A stretch of DNA of 64,000 nt from Paracoccus versutus (GTDB taxonomy: Bacteria > Pseudomonadota > Alphaproteobacteria > Rhodobacterales > Rhodobacteraceae). Position 1 is the stretch's first letter, and every line of letters begins with the position of its first letter. The stretch is from assembly GCF_000763885.1 (NCBI RefSeq), contig NZ_JRKO01000003.1, positions 1-64,000 of the forward strand, in the 5' to 3' direction. The notes under the pieces are model-generated. The model was given only the letters and a program-made list of their open reading frames with translations. It made no database searches and was not told where the DNA came from. The position numbers were made by a program, and so were the translations under genes. This document shows positions 63,309-64,000 of this stretch, one piece after another.

Positions 63309-64000
63309 TTATTCCCCGGCCAGCGCCTTGTTCCAGCGCGCCAGCAGCTTGGCCCGCGTCGCCTGGTCCAGATAGGCCAGAAGGCCGGGGCTGACCGGCA
63401 CCGGCTTCAGCCGCAATCCCGCCAGATCCTGCATCCCGCCCGCGGGGCCGGGCTGGCCCGCGACCTCCAGGCTGACGGCCGAAAGCCGCAGGGTGCGCGA
63501 CAGCAGGCTCTGCCCCTCGGGCGACATCAGGAAGGCCAGGAAATCCGCCCCCAGCCCCGGCTGGCGCGCCGCCGCCGGCACCAGCCCCACGCGCGAGACG
63601 ACGACGGTGAAGTCGCGCGGCAGGATCACCCCCAGGTCGGGATGCCGCCGCGCCCAGTCCGCGGCGTAAGAGCCGAGCAGGTTGTAGCCGACCGCCAGCC
63701 GCCCGTCGGCGATCCGCTCCAGCAGCTCGGCCGAGGTGGGGAATTGCTGCACCCCCGCCCGGCCCATCGCCTGCACCACCGACCAGATGCCGGGATAAAG
63801 CTCCTGGTCGCGGGCCAGGAACAGATAGCCCACGCCCGAGCGCGCCACGTCATAGGTGCCGATCCGGCCCTGCGCCTCGGCCGGATGCTCGGCCATCCAG
63901 CGCATCAGGTCGGCGCGGGTGGCGGGCGGCGGATGATCGGCGAAGCTGGGCTTGTGATAGGCAAAGACCGCCGGCTCGAAGGTCAGCGCATAGGCGGTGT
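63309..64000 (-). CDS. Periplasmic ABC solute-binding protein (partial, iron/thiamine-type)
   Basis: The gene enters from the right edge (frame open to 64000) and stops at 63309, giving about 230 C-terminal residues. Features: AVFAYHKPSF, RIGTYDVARSGVGYLFLARDQEL, VGYNLLGSYA and LPRDFTVVVSRVGLVPAAARQPGLGADFLAFLMSPEGQSLLS, the pattern of family 1 binding proteins for ferric iron, thiamine or polyamine. It lies upstream of tctC on the same strand with a 172-bp gap. The N-terminus and signal peptide are outside the window. Confidence 0.8.
   Translation of the reverse strand, partial: TAYALTFEPAVFAYHKPSFADHPPPATRADLMRWMAEHPAEAQGRIGTYDVARSGVGYLFLARDQELYPGIWSVVQAMGRAGVQQFPTSAELLERIADGRLAVGYNLLGSYAADWARRHPDLGVILPRDFTVVVSRVGLVPAAARQPGLGADFLAFLMSPEGQSLLSRTLRLSAVSLEVAGQPGPAGGMQDLAGLRLKPVPVSPGLLAYLDQATRAKLLARWNKALAGE

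Overview
The window looks like chromosomal DNA of a high-GC alphaproteobacterium of the Rhodobacteraceae, most likely Paracoccus or a close relative. The call rests on gene content: a full enuR-ehu-eut-doe ectoine cluster, YjiS/DUF1127-type small proteins, Hint-tailed RTX proteins, a BapA-like type I secreted adhesin locus, and dense GC-rich codon use. No rRNA, tRNA, CRISPR array or insertion sequence was recognised.

Layout. 1-9 kb: the end of a YdeP-like molybdopterin oxidoreductase, then housekeeping genes (a YbbA/YbbP-type ABC exporter divergent from a TesA-like esterase; cysteine synthase) mixed with three decayed genes: a truncated cas3, a PLP-dependent decarboxylase that lost its core, and a CadC-like winged-helix regulator. 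9-28 kb: a cell-surface adhesion island. Two large low-complexity repeat proteins (8932-11676 and 22069-24945) flank a type I secretion operon (TolC-like, ABC ATPase, HlyD-like, plus an unusual Omp85/BamA-like fourth gene), a LuxR-type response regulator, a hybrid histidine kinase and several glycosyltransferase-like genes. Both repeat genes carry the same AT-rich inverted-repeat word upstream and end in similar C-terminal tails, so they look like co-regulated substrates of one exporter. 28-30 kb: a Slam-like outer-membrane barrel without its TPR half, paired with a TbpB-like lipoprotein.

30-42.4 kb: a tightly packed one-direction operon for uptake and catabolism of ectoine and hydroxyectoine (ehuABCD, eutABC, doeA/eutD, doeB/eutE, doeC, doeD) headed by the MocR-type regulator gene enuR. 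43-50.4 kb: a small membrane protein, a small Hint-like protein, a 1607-residue RTX/Hint protein, and a divergent membrane-bound LytTR regulator. 50.5-56.7 kb: an iron-siderophore system (MarR-type regulator, TonB-dependent receptor, ABC transporter of four genes) with a perfect 10-bp inverted repeat before the receptor gene. 56.7-60 kb: a LysR/PACE efflux pair, a second LysR divergent from a DUF1127 gene, and two small proteins not longer than 54 residues. 60-64 kb: a tripartite tricarboxylate transporter (tctCBA) and the end of a solute-binding protein gene that runs off the window.

The most promising undescribed element is the 9-25 kb island: twin repeat adhesins, one exporter with an extra Omp85 gene, a dedicated two-component pair, and a shared palindromic operator candidate. 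All function calls are from reading the sequence only; no database search was run.
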